NCBI GenBank assembly: GCA_036351255.1
Contig: JAZBOS010000052.1
Coordinates: forward strand, 122,552 to 186,551
Length of the DNA stretch: 64,000 bases
Reading direction: 5' to 3'
Source of the DNA: Bacteroides sp.
Lineage (GTDB): Bacteria > Bacteroidota > Bacteroidia > Bacteroidales > UBA7960
Part shown: positions 52,487 through 62,264 of the stretch, piece after piece
How positions within the stretch are numbered: position 1 is the first letter of the stretch
How the letters are laid out: each line of letters begins with the position of its first letter
Translations under genes and position numbers: made by a program
The notes under the pieces: model-generated
What the model was told of the DNA's origin: nothing
The model's input: only the letters and a program-made list of their open reading frames with translations
The model's database searches: none

Positions 52487-53677
52487 TTATTCGTTGATGG
52501 CCTGAACACCGGGCAGGACCTTGCCTTCCATGTATTCAAGCAGGGCACCGCCACCGGTACTGACGTAGCTTACCTGGTCGGCCAGGTCCAGCTGGTTGAT
52601 GGCCGCTACTGAGTCGCCGCCCCCGATAAGGGTGAAGGCACCATTTTCAGTTGCTTTTACAAGTGCTTCAGCAACCACTTTGGTGCCTTTGGCAAAGTTT
52701 TCCATTTCGAATACCCCCATAGGGCCGTTCCATAGGACCGTTTTTGATTTTTCGATCACTTCGCTGAATTTCTTCTGGCTTTCGGGGCCGATGTCAAGGC
52801 CCAGCCATCCTTCAGGAATGGCATCAGCCTTTACGGTTTTAGCATTGGCATCGTTTGCAAAAGCGTCGGCAATCACAGCGTCAGCAGGAATATGCAGGTT
52901 CACCCCTTTTGCCTTGGCTTTCTCCATAATCTCTTTGGCCTGGCCGATAAAGTCGTCTTCCACCAGGCTGCCGCCGATTGTGCCTCCTTGGGCCTTAATG
53001 AAGGTAAACATCATACCTCCTCCGATGATCAGGTCGTCGACCTTGTCGAGAAGGTTTTCCAGGATCTGAATCTTTGAGCTGACCTTTGCGCCCCCGATGA
53101 TCGCGGTGTAGGGGCGTTTAACATCCTTCAGCACCTTGTCGATACTGGCCAGCTCGTTGGCCATCAGGTAGCCAAAAGCCTTGTCATTGGGAAAGAATTT
53201 TGCAATGATGGTAGTGGAAGCATGGGCGCGATGGGCCGTGCCAAAGGCATCGTTCACATAAAAGTTGGCCAGTTGGGCAAGTTTTCCGGCAAATGCTTCA
53301 TCACCCTTGGTTTCTTCTTTGTAGAAACGCAGGTTTTCGAGCAATAATACCTGGCCGGGCCTTAGGTTAAGCGCCTTTTGGTGGGTCAGGTCGCCAATGC
53401 AGTCGTCGGCAAACCTGACGTCGACGTCCAGCAACTTGCTGAGGTGATCGCGCAGGTGACGCAGGGAGAATTTGTCTTCGGGGCCTTCCTTGGGACGGCC
53501 AAGGTGCGACATCACGATGACCGAACCCCCGTCATCCAGGATCTTCTTTATGCTGGGGACAGCTGCCCGCATGCGCGAGTCGTCGGTGATCTGAAATTCG
53601 CTATTGAGCGGGACATTGAAATCAACGCGCATAATGACGCGTTTTCCCTTGAAATCTATTCCGTCTATTGTCTTCAT
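52487..53677 (-). CDS. pgk: Phosphoglycerate kinase
   Basis: 396 residues. Converts 1,3-bisphosphoglycerate and ADP to 3-phosphoglycerate and ATP in glycolysis. Signatures: RVDFNVPLN at the N terminus, SHLGRPKEG, the nucleotide region [13 protein letters not shown], and [11 protein letters not shown] near the end. Full length and monocistronic, with a terminator 21 bp downstream; no gap gene is adjacent. Confidence 0.98.
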   Translation of the reverse strand: MKTIDGIDFKGKRVIMRVDFNVPLNSEFQITDDSRMRAAVPSIKKILDDGGSVIVMSHLGRPKEGPEDKFSLRHLRDHLSKLLDVDVRFADDCIGDLTHQKALNLRPGQVLLLENLRFYKEETKGDEAFAGKLAQLANFYVNDAFGTAHRAHASTTIIAKFFPNDKAFGYLMANELASIDKVLKDVKRPYTAIIGGAKVSSKIQILENLLDKVDDLIIGGGMMFTFIKAQGGTIGGSLVEDDFIGQAKEIMEKAKAKGVNLHIPADAVIADAFANDANAKTVKADAIPEGWLGLDIGPESQKKFSEVIEKSKTVLWNGPMGVFEMENFAKGTKVVAEALVKATENGAFTLIGGGDSVAAINQLDLADQVSYVSTGGGALLEYMEGKVLPGVQAINE

Positions 53678-53769
53678 ATTCCGTGATTTTTGATAAAAAA
53701 TGATGTACTATTTTGAATAATCAAAGCAGGTTCCGTATTTTTTACCCCCTGCCGTTACATTATTTCTTT

Positions 53770-53777
53770 TAAATTTG
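53770..53777 (+). promoter_or_regulatory. -7 promoter element (TAAATTTG) for the aminotransferase gene
   Basis: Exact TAnnTTTG match, 76 nt before ATG 53854. No -33 TTG at standard distance. Confidence 0.5.
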
Positions 53778-53853
53778 CCTCTCCAGCTAATCGATAAAAG
53801 GAGCATAAAATTAATGATTTTCGCCGGAACAATTGCCAATTAAATTCAGATGC

Positions 53854-55011
53854 ATGAACCCTTTTCCTGAAGCCGTCATTTCAAAACTTCCCCAGACGGG
53901 AACATCCGTTTTTGCGGTGATGTCTCAACTGGCACATGAACACAAGGCCATCAACCTCTCCCAGGGATTTCCCGATTTTCCCGTATCGGAAAAACTGATT
54001 GAACTGGTTGCAAAACATATGCGCGAAGGGCACAACCAGTATGCTCCCATGCCGGGCCTGCTAAGCCTCAGGGAGCGTATCGCAGAGAAGACAGAGGCCT
54101 TGTATGGGGCAAATTACGATCCGGAATCAGAAATTACGGTCACTGCAGGCGCTACCCAGGCTATTTTTACAGCCATTAGCGCCTTTATTCGCGAAGAAGA
54201 TGAGGTGATTGTTTTTGAGCCTGCTTATGACAGTTATGTGCCTGCCATAAAGCTTAACGGGGGGATTCCCATTGTTTCCCGGCTAAAACTGCCTGATTAT
54301 CATATTGACTGGGATGAAGTAAGAAAACTGCTCAACGCCCGAACCAAGATGATCATTATCAACACCCCCCACAATCCCAGCGGAAGTGTCCTGACAGCGG
54401 CTGATATGGCAGAACTGGAGCGACTGACGCGGAATACCGGAATCCTGATTTTGAGCGATGAAGTGTATGAGCACATTATTTTTGATGAGAAACGCCACGA
54501 GAGCGTTTGCCTGTATCCTGGCCTTGCCGAACGGAGCCTGGTGACCTGTTCTTTTGGGAAAACTTTCCATGCCACCGGATGGAAGACCGGTTATTGCGCG
54601 GCCCCCGAAAACCTGATGCGGGAGTTTCGTAAGGCACATCAGTTTACGGTGTTTTGCGCGAACACCCCGGTGCAGCATGCCATGGCTGATTTTTTGGAAG
54701 ACCCTTCAAACTACCATGGCTTGGGCGAATTCTACCAGGAGAAGCGCGACTTCTTCAATAAAGCATTGAAAACTTCGCGCTTTGGTTTGATTCCGGCTTC
54801 CGGTACTTACTTTCAGTTGCTCGATTACAACAAGATTTCGGAGGAGGATGAGATGACGTTTGCTCAGCGTCTCACCCGCGAATACAAAGTGGCAGGGGTG
54901 CCCACAGCACCCTTTTACAGCAAACCAGCCAATGACGGCGTGCTTCGCTTTTGTTTTGCAAAATCGAATGAAACCCTTGAAAAAGCAGCAGAGATATTAT
55001 GCAAAATTTAA
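53854..55011 (+). CDS. PLP-dependent aminotransferase, methionine/glutamine transaminase-like
   Basis: 385 residues from MNPFPEAV (the TTG at 53833 is rejected). Class I/II aminotransferase fold type I: INLSQGFPDFPV substrate segment, NTPHNPSG, SDEVYEHIIFD and the PLP-Lys motif SFGKTFHATGWKTGY. This is the KAT/YbdL-like branch, which prefers methionine or aromatic amino acids and often uses glutamine as donor or acceptor. The downstream omega-amidase gene overlaps it by 13 bp, supporting a glutamine-linked transamination. Confidence 0.9.
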   Translation: MNPFPEAVISKLPQTGTSVFAVMSQLAHEHKAINLSQGFPDFPVSEKLIELVAKHMREGHNQYAPMPGLLSLRERIAEKTEALYGANYDPESEITVTAGATQAIFTAISAFIREEDEVIVFEPAYDSYVPAIKLNGGIPIVSRLKLPDYHIDWDEVRKLLNARTKMIIINTPHNPSGSVLTAADMAELERLTRNTGILILSDEVYEHIIFDEKRHESVCLYPGLAERSLVTCSFGKTFHATGWKTGYCAAPENLMREFRKAHQFTVFCANTPVQHAMADFLEDPSNYHGLGEFYQEKRDFFNKALKTSRFGLIPASGTYFQLLDYNKISEEDEMTFAQRLTREYKVAGVPTAPFYSKPANDGVLRFCFAKSNETLEKAAEILCKI

Positions 55012-55793
55012 CCGTTACCCTTGTACAGACCACGCTTTATTGGGAAGATCCGGCCCGCAACCTGGAGTTGTTCACTGAAAAGATTTCAGCCCTGCAGGAG
55101 GATACCGATCTGATTGTTTTGCCCGAGATGTTCACCACCGGCTTTACCATGAAACCTCAGTCAGCTGCTGAACCCGCCAATGGGCAGGCCCTGGCGTGGA
55201 TGAAGCAAATGGCCGCTTCGCGCAATTGTGTCGTTTGCGGAAGCGTGGCCGTGGAAGACAAAGGCAGGTTCTACAACCGATTCTTCTGGGTCAGGCCTGA
55301 GGGCTCTTTTGAGACCTACGACAAGCGGCACCTCTTTACCTATGCGGGAGAGAATAAGGATTACGTGCGTGGAAACGGGAAACTCATTGTTGAATTGAAG
55401 GGTTGGAAAATCATGCCCATGATATGCTACGATATCCGGTTTCCTGTCTGGAGTCGCAACAGGTATCGTGGCAAGGAGGGGTTCGATTACGATGTCATGT
55501 TGTATGTAGCCAGCTGGCCGGCCGAGAGAAGTCACACCTGGCGTATCCTGCTCATGGCACGTGCCATTGAGAACCAGTCCTATGTGATTGGGGTCAACCG
55601 CCTGGGTGCTGATGAGAACAAGATACAGTATATCGGCGATTCGGCGGTGATCAACCCACTGGGCGAGAACCTCAGTAATTTCCTGCCCAATCAGGAGGGT
55701 ATGGAAACGGTGACCTTGCCCCGCTGTCAGCTCGATGGTTTTCGCGACAGTTTCAGGGCGTGGGCCGACTGGGATGACTTCAGCCTGCTATAA
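54999..55793 (+). CDS. Omega-amidase (nitrilase superfamily, YafV/Nit2-like)
   Basis: 264 residues. The Glu-Lys-Cys triad is visible: LPEMFTTGF, YDKRHLF and MICYDIRFPVW, with a conserved YVASWPAER block. Enzymes of this branch hydrolyse 2-oxoglutaramate or 2-oxosuccinamate. Its start overlaps the end of the aminotransferase gene by 13 bp, so both are translated from one message. Together they would make glutamine-dependent transamination irreversible, as in methionine salvage. Confidence 0.9.
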   Translation: MQNLTVTLVQTTLYWEDPARNLELFTEKISALQEDTDLIVLPEMFTTGFTMKPQSAAEPANGQALAWMKQMAASRNCVVCGSVAVEDKGRFYNRFFWVRPEGSFETYDKRHLFTYAGENKDYVRGNGKLIVELKGWKIMPMICYDIRFPVWSRNRYRGKEGFDYDVMLYVASWPAERSHTWRILLMARAIENQSYVIGVNRLGADENKIQYIGDSAVINPLGENLSNFLPNQEGMETVTLPRCQLDGFRDSFRAWADWDDFSLL

Positions 55794-55853
55794 GTTTTAA
55801 TAGGCCTTACTTAACGAATTATTAAACAGAAAAGAATGATTGCGGTTGATTGA

Positions 55854-57704
55854 TCAGGCCTCAACTGCATCGATTTCAACCCGCAGGTTTTCGATGATAA
55901 AACTCTGCCGGTCGGGGGTGTTCTTGCCCATGTAAAATTCAAGCATTTCGGCAATGCCCAGATCCTTTTTGAGGATCACCGGGTCGAGGCGTATGCTTTT
56001 CCCAATAAAATTAATGAACTCATTAGGGGAGATCTCACCCAGACCTTTGAAGCGGGTGATTTCGGGCTTGGCACCCAGCTGGCCCATGGCATCGGCCTTC
56101 TCCTGATCGGAATAACAGTAAAACGTCTTTTGTTTGTTGCGGACGCGAAACAGCGGTGTTTGCAGGATATAAAGGTGCCCGTTGCGAATCAGGTCAGGGA
56201 AAAATTGCAGGAAAAACGTCAGCAGCAACAGGCGGATGTGCATCCCGTCAACATCAGCATCCGTTGCAATCACTACGTTGTTGTAACGCAGGTCTTCCAG
56301 GCTGTCTTCAATGTTGAGGGCTGCCTGCAGCAGGTTAAATTCTTCATTTTCGTAAACGATCTTTTTTGTGAGGCCATAGCTGTTCAGGGGTTTTCCCTTC
56401 AGGCTGAACACGGCCTGGGTATTTACGTCGCGGGCCTTGGTAATGGAACCGCTGGCCGAGTCGCCCTCGGTAATGAACAGGGTGCTGTCCAGGCGCTGCG
56501 GATGGTTATCGTTGTAATGGATACGGCAGTCCCGAAGTTTCTTGTTGTGCAGACTTGCTTTCTTCACCCTTTCCTTGGCCAGCTTTTTGATGTTGGCCAT
56601 GTCTTTGCGTTCCTTCTCCGACTGCTGGATCTTGCGCAACAAGGCTTCGGCCGTTTCGGGCTTCATATGAAGGTAGTTATCCAGCCTCCGCTTAACGATG
56701 TCGTTTATATAGTTGCGGATAGAGGTGCCACCGGGTTCCATATACTGCGAGCCAAGCTTGGTTTTGGTCTGCGACTCAAAGACCGGCTCCTGCACCTTAA
56801 TGCTCATGGCCACGATCAGTGAGGTTTTGATATCGTTTGAGTCAAAGTCCTTCTTGTAAAACTCCCTGAGGGTTTTGTTCAGGGCTTCGCGGAAGGCCGC
56901 CTGATGAGTGCCCCCCTGGGTGGTGTGCTGACCGTTTACAAAGGAATAGTACTCCTCGCTGTACTGGCTTGTGCTATGGGTCAGTGCAAACTCCATATCA
57001 TCTTCCTGGATGTGGATGATGGGATAACACACCGGGGTGTCAATATTGTGGTTCAGCAGGTCAAGCAGGCCGTTTTGCGACTGGTACTTTTTACCATTGA
57101 AGATAATGGTGAGGCCACGGTTCAGGTAAACATAGTTCCAGAGGAGCTTCTCAATGTATTCGTCAATATAGCGGAACTTGCCAAAGATCTCTTCGTCGGG
57201 TACAAAACTGATAATGGTGCCGCCTCTCCCCGTGGTTTCGTGTTCTTTGCCGTCGGCAGTCAGGAGACCCTTTTCAAATTCTGCTGCCTTCGAGAGGCCT
57301 TCGCGTATGGATTCAATGCGGAAATAGCTTGAAAGGGCATTCACGGCTTTGGTGCCCACCCCATTTAGGCCCACCGTTTTTTTAAAGACTTTACTGTCGT
57401 ATTTGGCCCCGGTATTAATCTTGGAAACCACATCGACTACCTTGCCCAGTGGTACGCCCCGCCCATAGTCGCGTACGGTGATCTTCTTCTCGTCTATCGA
57501 TATTTCAATGGTTTTGCCAAAACCCATGATGTATTCATCGATGGAGTTGTCGATGACCTCCTTGAGGAGGACGTAAACCCCGTCGTCCTGGGAAGCTCCA
57601 TCGCCCAGTTTCCCAATATACATCCCCGGCCTTAACCGGATGTGTTCTTTCCAGTCAAGAGTCCGTATGGAATCTTCGGAATATTTTTCGGTTATCACAG
57701 TCAT
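55854..57704 (-). CDS. parE: Type IIA DNA topoisomerase subunit B (topoisomerase IV, ParE)
   Basis: 616 residues. ATPase and TOPRIM subunit of the decatenating topoisomerase. GHKL motifs: [22 protein letters not shown] and [35 protein letters not shown] and DADVDGMHI. The shorter TOPRIM-to-tail region fits ParE better than GyrB. No subunit A gene follows it; the downstream gene is convergent. Confidence 0.92.
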   Translation of the reverse strand: MTVITEKYSEDSIRTLDWKEHIRLRPGMYIGKLGDGASQDDGVYVLLKEVIDNSIDEYIMGFGKTIEISIDEKKITVRDYGRGVPLGKVVDVVSKINTGAKYDSKVFKKTVGLNGVGTKAVNALSSYFRIESIREGLSKAAEFEKGLLTADGKEHETTGRGGTIISFVPDEEIFGKFRYIDEYIEKLLWNYVYLNRGLTIIFNGKKYQSQNGLLDLLNHNIDTPVCYPIIHIQEDDMEFALTHSTSQYSEEYYSFVNGQHTTQGGTHQAAFREALNKTLREFYKKDFDSNDIKTSLIVAMSIKVQEPVFESQTKTKLGSQYMEPGGTSIRNYINDIVKRRLDNYLHMKPETAEALLRKIQQSEKERKDMANIKKLAKERVKKASLHNKKLRDCRIHYNDNHPQRLDSTLFITEGDSASGSITKARDVNTQAVFSLKGKPLNSYGLTKKIVYENEEFNLLQAALNIEDSLEDLRYNNVVIATDADVDGMHIRLLLLTFFLQFFPDLIRNGHLYILQTPLFRVRNKQKTFYCYSDQEKADAMGQLGAKPEITRFKGLGEISPNEFINFIGKSIRLDPVILKKDLGIAEMLEFYMGKNTPDRQSFIIENLRVEIDAVEA

Positions 57705-57724
57705 TTCTTCTCCCGATCAGGGTG

Positions 57725-57732
57725 CAAAGATA
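57725..57732 (-). promoter_or_regulatory. -7 promoter element (TATCTTTG) for parE
   Basis: Exact TAnnTTTG match on the minus strand, 20 nt before the parE ATG. A TTG exists upstream but with a gap of only 12 nt. Confidence 0.5.
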
Positions 57733-57819
57733 CAAGAAAGCGGGCAAAACCCTTTACCATAGGGGTGCTGATTTATCAACACTTTTTACAGTTTTTGCCA
57801 GATTGAAGCAACCCGGGTT

Positions 57820-57848
57820 TTTGAATAAAATTAAATTTCCTAATTTTA
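57820..57848 (+). promoter_or_regulatory. Promoter-like sequence in front of candidate small RNA
   Basis: TTTG ending at 57823 (-33), a 17-nt spacer and TAATTTTA at 57841-57848, seven of eight matches to TAnnTTTG. It would start a transcript near 57853, upstream of a terminator. Confidence 0.45.
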
Positions 57849-57852
57849 CTCC

Positions 57853-57935
57853 AACATTTCAAGGCTACCAGCCCAACGAGCGTTACAACATGAAGAGAAA
57901 ATCCCCCACAGACCTGTGCGGGGATTTTTTTTGTT
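57853..57935 (+). ncRNA. Candidate small RNA or attenuated leader of the TonB-family gene
   Basis: A promoter-like sequence and a terminator enclose about 80 nt with no conserved protein. A 15-codon frame (ATG 57890 to TAA 57937, MKRKSPTDLCGDFFC) spans the terminator and could be a leader peptide. Downstream, TGAACCATT (57944-57952) and AACCAT (57985-57990) can each pair with AATGGTTCA (57999-58007), so alternative structures are possible before the ATG at 58056. Whether it is an independent RNA or a regulatory leader cannot be settled from sequence. Confidence 0.4.
57898..57935 (+). terminator. Terminator upstream of TonB-family gene
   Basis: AAATCCCC-CACAG pairs with CTGTG-CGGGGATTT (one bulged C), followed by a run of T. 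No protein gene on the plus strand ends upstream, so it must act on a short RNA or leader. Confidence 0.75.
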
Positions 57936-58055
57936 AAAAAAAGTGAACCATTAAACCTTTCATGCTGTTTATTGTCCAATGTTTAACCATAACCTGATAA
58001 TGGTTCAACAAATTGTATAACCAACAAAATCAATTAATAAAAACACTTAAATTGT

Positions 58056-60560
58056 ATGTTTAATTTTCTGAGTTTTAAGAAATACCTCCTCATAACCCCC
58101 TTTTTGTTTTTTTCCTTTACCTTGTTTGCTGAAAGCCCTGTTGACAGCAGTGCACCTTCAGCACCTCGCCCTTTTAACAGCGGGGTAGTCACTGGAATGG
58201 TGATCGATGATTCAAGCAATGAGCCCCTTTTGTTTGCCAGCGTGGTGCTTCACAGCGTGCGCGATTCATCCCTTGTGACCGGCGCGATCACCAACGAGCA
58301 GGGTGTTTTTGTTATTGAGCAGGTTCCCGAAGGAAAGTACTATGTGGCCATTAACTATGTAGGATATCCCCGAAAAGAATTCAACGGCATTCAGGTCACC
58401 AAGAGCGAGCCGGTCTATGAAATGGGCACAATTCGTGTGGAGCCAGGCGCTGCTTTGCTTTCTGAAGTGACCGTTGAAGCCGCCCGCGAACTGATGGAAG
58501 TGGGCCTTGACCGCCGCGTCATAAATGTTGACAGCGAACTCACTGCTACCGGAGGCACCGCGCTTGAACTGATGCAAAACATCCCCAGCGTTGCCGTCGA
58601 TTTTGAAGGCAATGTCAGCCTGAGGGGAAGCTCTAACGTGACCATCCTTGTAGATGGCCGCCCAAGCAGCCTGACTGGCCTGAGTGGCTCAGAGGCCCTT
58701 GAGCAGATCCCTTCCAATATGATCGAACGCATTGAGGTGATTACCAATCCTTCGGCCCGTTATTCGCCTGATGGCACTTCAGGTATCATCAATATTGTGT
58801 TGAAAAAGGAACGCCGTGCGGGCTATAACGGGATGGCCTCACTCAATGCCAGCACAGGAAATCGCTACACCGGTTCCCTGAACCTGAACTATAAAACTGG
58901 TAAGGTAAACTTCTTTGGGAATTATAGCGGAAGGATTTTTAATATGGAAGGCTCTGGTTTTAACTTCCGGACCAGTTTCCTCAATGATACCACGTTTCTC
59001 GATCAGGATACCCGCTTTGAGAACACCATGAACTCGCACAATGTCAGCTTCGGTGCCGATTACCAGTTCAACGACTTCAACACCCTTACCGCCTCTGTGA
59101 TGTACAATTCCTGGCAGCGTATTTCGGACAACTTTACCGATTACAATGCACTGGACATAAACATGTTCTTAACCGATTTCTTTACCCGTACTTCGGGCAA
59201 TGAAATGGAAAACCAGGGCATGAACTATACCCTGAATTACCGCAAAACCTTTGATCAGAAGTTGCGGGAATTTAATGCGGATATCGTGTTTTCCACCCGT
59301 GGAATGGAAATTGCTGAAAACAACCTTCAGCGTTTCATTGAAAACAATGGCAAGCCAGCAATCCTTCCCGACCTTCTTGAAAACACCAGCACCAATGGCG
59401 ATAACTGGTCGCTCTCCTTTCAGACAGATTACATTCATCCACTGGGCGAAGACCAGAAACTGGAATTTGGGGGGCGTGCTTACCTCCGCGAAATGGGATC
59501 GGATTTTAACTTTTTTAATTATGACCCAGAAACTCAGGAATGGAAAAACAATACAGGCCTCAGTAACCAGTTTGTTTATAATGAGCAGGTCTATGCCGCC
59601 TATGGTATATACTCTACAATGCTTGGCAAATACAGCCTGCAGGCAGGGCTTCGCCTGGAGCAGACTTATATTGAAGCAGACCAGCGCACCACCAATGAGG
59701 TATATAGCGACAATTATCTGAACCTGTTCCCTACGGTTCACCTGCGCCGGAATTTTGAACAAAACCAGTCACTTCAGGTCAGCTACAGCCGCAGGATTAA
59801 CCGTCCAAACAACCGCTATCTGAATCCCTTTGTCAGCTATACAGACCCCTATGATTTATCATTCGGAAATCCTCAGTTGAAGCCTGAGTTGATCAACTCC
59901 ATGGAATTGGGTTATACCCGTTTCTGGAAAAATACCACCATCAACCCCAGCCTCTTTTACCGCTATACCGATGGGATGATCACCCGCTTCCGTACCATGG
60001 ATCAGAATGGCATTGCCTATACCACCTTTGAAAACATCAATCGCGGAACTTCTTACGGGGCCGAACTGATTCTTTCGCAGCAACTCTTCCCCTGGTGGCG
60101 CGCCAATGGCACATTTAGCTATTACCGCCAGATTATTGAAGGTGGCGATGCCATGATGGAAATGCGCACTGATAGCTATTCATGGTCTGCACGAATGGTC
60201 AACAACCTCAACCTTGGAAAAGGATGGGATCTCCAGGTGAACGGGTTTTACCGTTCCCCTGTAGTAATGCTTCAGGGCGAAATGGAGGCCATGTATTCGG
60301 CCGATATGGGGCTGCGCAAGAATATCCTCGACCGTAAGGGTACCATTACCCTGAGGGTCAGCGATATCTTCAATACACAGAAATTCAGAATGTATAATTA
60401 CGGTGATAACTTTACCATCGATATGGAACGGAAACGCAACAGCCGCATGGTTTTTGTTGGTTTTACCTATCGAATTAACGAATACAATAACCGGAGGAAT
60501 CAACGTTCGCGCGAGCAAATGGATAACAGCCCGCAGGACTTTGATGAGTTCGATATGTAG
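58056..60560 (+). CDS. TonB-dependent-receptor-like outer-membrane beta-barrel protein
   Basis: 834 residues. Signal peptide (about 1-25), carboxypeptidase-regulatory-like domain (about 45-130: VTGMVIDDSSNEPLLFASVV), plug domain (about 135-250: NIPSVAVDFEGNVSLRGSSNVTILVDG, IERIEVITNPSARY), then a C-terminal barrel of the outer-membrane beta-barrel (OMP_b-brl) family. No SusD gene follows, so it is not a standard glycan-uptake pair; a peptide, metal or other ligand is possible. The 5' region contains the candidate attenuator. Confidence 0.9.
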   Translation: MFNFLSFKKYLLITPFLFFSFTLFAESPVDSSAPSAPRPFNSGVVTGMVIDDSSNEPLLFASVVLHSVRDSSLVTGAITNEQGVFVIEQVPEGKYYVAINYVGYPRKEFNGIQVTKSEPVYEMGTIRVEPGAALLSEVTVEAARELMEVGLDRRVINVDSELTATGGTALELMQNIPSVAVDFEGNVSLRGSSNVTILVDGRPSSLTGLSGSEALEQIPSNMIERIEVITNPSARYSPDGTSGIINIVLKKERRAGYNGMASLNASTGNRYTGSLNLNYKTGKVNFFGNYSGRIFNMEGSGFNFRTSFLNDTTFLDQDTRFENTMNSHNVSFGADYQFNDFNTLTASVMYNSWQRISDNFTDYNALDINMFLTDFFTRTSGNEMENQGMNYTLNYRKTFDQKLREFNADIVFSTRGMEIAENNLQRFIENNGKPAILPDLLENTSTNGDNWSLSFQTDYIHPLGEDQKLEFGGRAYLREMGSDFNFFNYDPETQEWKNNTGLSNQFVYNEQVYAAYGIYSTMLGKYSLQAGLRLEQTYIEADQRTTNEVYSDNYLNLFPTVHLRRNFEQNQSLQVSYSRRINRPNNRYLNPFVSYTDPYDLSFGNPQLKPELINSMELGYTRFWKNTTINPSLFYRYTDGMITRFRTMDQNGIAYTTFENINRGTSYGAELILSQQLFPWWRANGTFSYYRQIIEGGDAMMEMRTDSYSWSARMVNNLNLGKGWDLQVNGFYRSPVVMLQGEMEAMYSADMGLRKNILDRKGTITLRVSDIFNTQKFRMYNYGDNFTIDMERKRNSRMVFVGFTYRINEYNNRRNQRSREQMDNSPQDFDEFDM

Positions 60561-60599
60561 TTTTGGTTAATTGATAGAGTTGGTTCGGGCGAAGGGTGG

Positions 60600-62051
60600 T
60601 CATTTTTTGGCTGCCCTTCCCCGTTTTTTGGGGACTCCATAACCAAAGAGGTTTTTGCTCTTGATGAAGGAAGAAACAAAACGGGGAACCATCTTTTCCC
60701 AGGAGGGGTCGTTCTCCTTCATTTTTTTCATTACCAGGTGAGAAAAGAAGGGGAGCACCTGTTCGCGGTAACCCGGAATATCAACGATGCATTGATTATT
60801 AACCAGGTACTGGAAAAGGGGATCGATGTCCTTATCAACGGGCATGTTGCCAATGGTAATGATCTTGCTTTTCTCGTTTTCCTTGCTGGGATAGATATAA
60901 ACCTTCAGGTTCTCTATAAAGAGCTTCCCAAAAGCCTCGAGTATGCCCCCTCGCAGGTGGGTGTAATATTTCTTGTCGAGCACATTCTGGAAGGTATACG
61001 CGCCCATTATCATGCGGATGCTTCCCAGACGGAAGCGCCTGAACCATTCGGCCAGCTTATAAAACTCGCGGAAATTGGAAATCATCACGTTTTGCCCCAT
61101 TCCACAAAGGATATCGACGCGATCAAGAAAATCGCGCTCATCAAAGTCGCCGCCTCCCATCAGATTGTTCAGGGTCATTTCGCAAAGCACCACCGTATTC
61201 TTCTTGTCAAAACCCACATCCTCCTTAAACAATGCAAAGCCTGTTTTTAGCATATCGAATCCAACATAGGTGATGGGTCTGAAGCTTCCCCTAAGCACCA
61301 TGGTATTCTTTTTATACAACAGGTCAGCCGGTTGCTGAACCTTGCCGTGGCGGTCAAACATCGTTACGCTGGTCATTCCGTTTTTTACGAGTTGCACGGC
61401 CAGCAGGCGGTTGTCGACATAGTCAAGCTCGGGGCCACTCATCCTGATCATATCGATCTCGATCCGGCCATCAGAAATGGATTCCAGAAGTGATTTCAGA
61501 AAACTGTTGGGAAACTGGTAAATGTAATAACAGGCATAGATCAGGTTAACACCCAGTATCCCCAGGGTTTTTTGCTGCAGCAGACTGTCGTTTTCCAGCA
61601 GTCGCACGTGGAGGACCACGTCATTGGGCGGATCTCCGGGATTCAACTGAAAGCGTACGCCGATCCAGCCGTGGGGGTCGTTATCCTTTTTGAAGTTGAG
61701 GGTGGTGACCGTATTGGCAAAGGCGAAAAACCGAGTGTTGTCGCCGCGTTTATCGCCCAGCAGATCTTCCAGGCTTTTGTATTCGATGTCGAGCATCTGC
61801 ATCAGCCGCTGCTCGGAGACGTACCTCCCGCTGGGGCTTTTTCCGTAAAGCGAATTGCTGAACTGCATGTCGTAGGCCGAGATGGTTCGGGCTACCGTGC
61901 CTGATGCCCCGCCCGACTGGAAAAAACAACGGGCTACTTCCTGCCCAGCGCCAATTTCCGCAAACGAACCATAGATGCTGTCATCAAGGTTGATGAATAA
62001 GGCTTTGCGGGTTGGATCAAGAACTTCGCGGGTGATGGAGGTCTGGCGCAT
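60600..62051 (-). CDS. Conserved Bacteroidota protein of unknown function
   Basis: 483 residues from MRQTSITREV. Conserved blocks are FINLDDSIYGSFAEIGAGQEVARCFF, broken by GGASGTVARTISAYDM, then RGDNTRFFAFANTVTTLNF and HGWIGVRFQ, and a basic tail (KKRGRAAKK). No membrane segment or signal peptide. I recall similar proteins carrying unrelated automatic names, which the sequence does not support; no NTP-binding or receptor motif is visible. The in-frame ATG at 62087 overlaps the -7 box and is rejected. Confidence 0.8.
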   Translation of the reverse strand: MRQTSITREVLDPTRKALFINLDDSIYGSFAEIGAGQEVARCFFQSGGASGTVARTISAYDMQFSNSLYGKSPSGRYVSEQRLMQMLDIEYKSLEDLLGDKRGDNTRFFAFANTVTTLNFKKDNDPHGWIGVRFQLNPGDPPNDVVLHVRLLENDSLLQQKTLGILGVNLIYACYYIYQFPNSFLKSLLESISDGRIEIDMIRMSGPELDYVDNRLLAVQLVKNGMTSVTMFDRHGKVQQPADLLYKKNTMVLRGSFRPITYVGFDMLKTGFALFKEDVGFDKKNTVVLCEMTLNNLMGGGDFDERDFLDRVDILCGMGQNVMISNFREFYKLAEWFRRFRLGSIRMIMGAYTFQNVLDKKYYTHLRGGILEAFGKLFIENLKVYIYPSKENEKSKIITIGNMPVDKDIDPLFQYLVNNQCIVDIPGYREQVLPFFSHLVMKKMKENDPSWEKMVPRFVSSFIKSKNLFGYGVPKKRGRAAKK

Positions 62052-62084
62052 CTGCTTTTGGATAAGAATGATTAGAATAAGTAT

Positions 62085-62115
62085 CAAATTTAAAAGAAAT
62101 TATTTACTTCCTCAA
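62085..62115 (-). promoter_or_regulatory. Complete Bacteroidota promoter (-33 TTG, N20, -7 TAAATTTG)
   Basis: On the minus strand TTG (62113-62115) is followed by 20 nt and an exact TAAATTTG (62085-62092). Transcription would begin near 62078, fixing the gene start at 62051. Confidence 0.78.
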
Positions 62116-62204
62116 GTGTAACAGACGCATTCTGTTTCCGATTTAAGCTTTTTTCAGATTCTTTTGCTCCGGCGATATTGTCCGGCCCTTTACGAAAAAA
62201 TAGA

Positions 62205-62212
62205 TATATTTG
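62205..62212 (+). promoter_or_regulatory. -7 promoter element (TATATTTG) for the decarboxylase gene
   Basis: Exact TAnnTTTG match, 52 nt before ATG 62265. A TTG at 62178-62180 is 24 nt upstream, just outside the usual spacing. Confidence 0.55.
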
Positions 62213-62264
62213 CGGCAGTCCATTGCTTGCTGATCTTGCTTTGGTTTTTACAATCCAATTCAAC

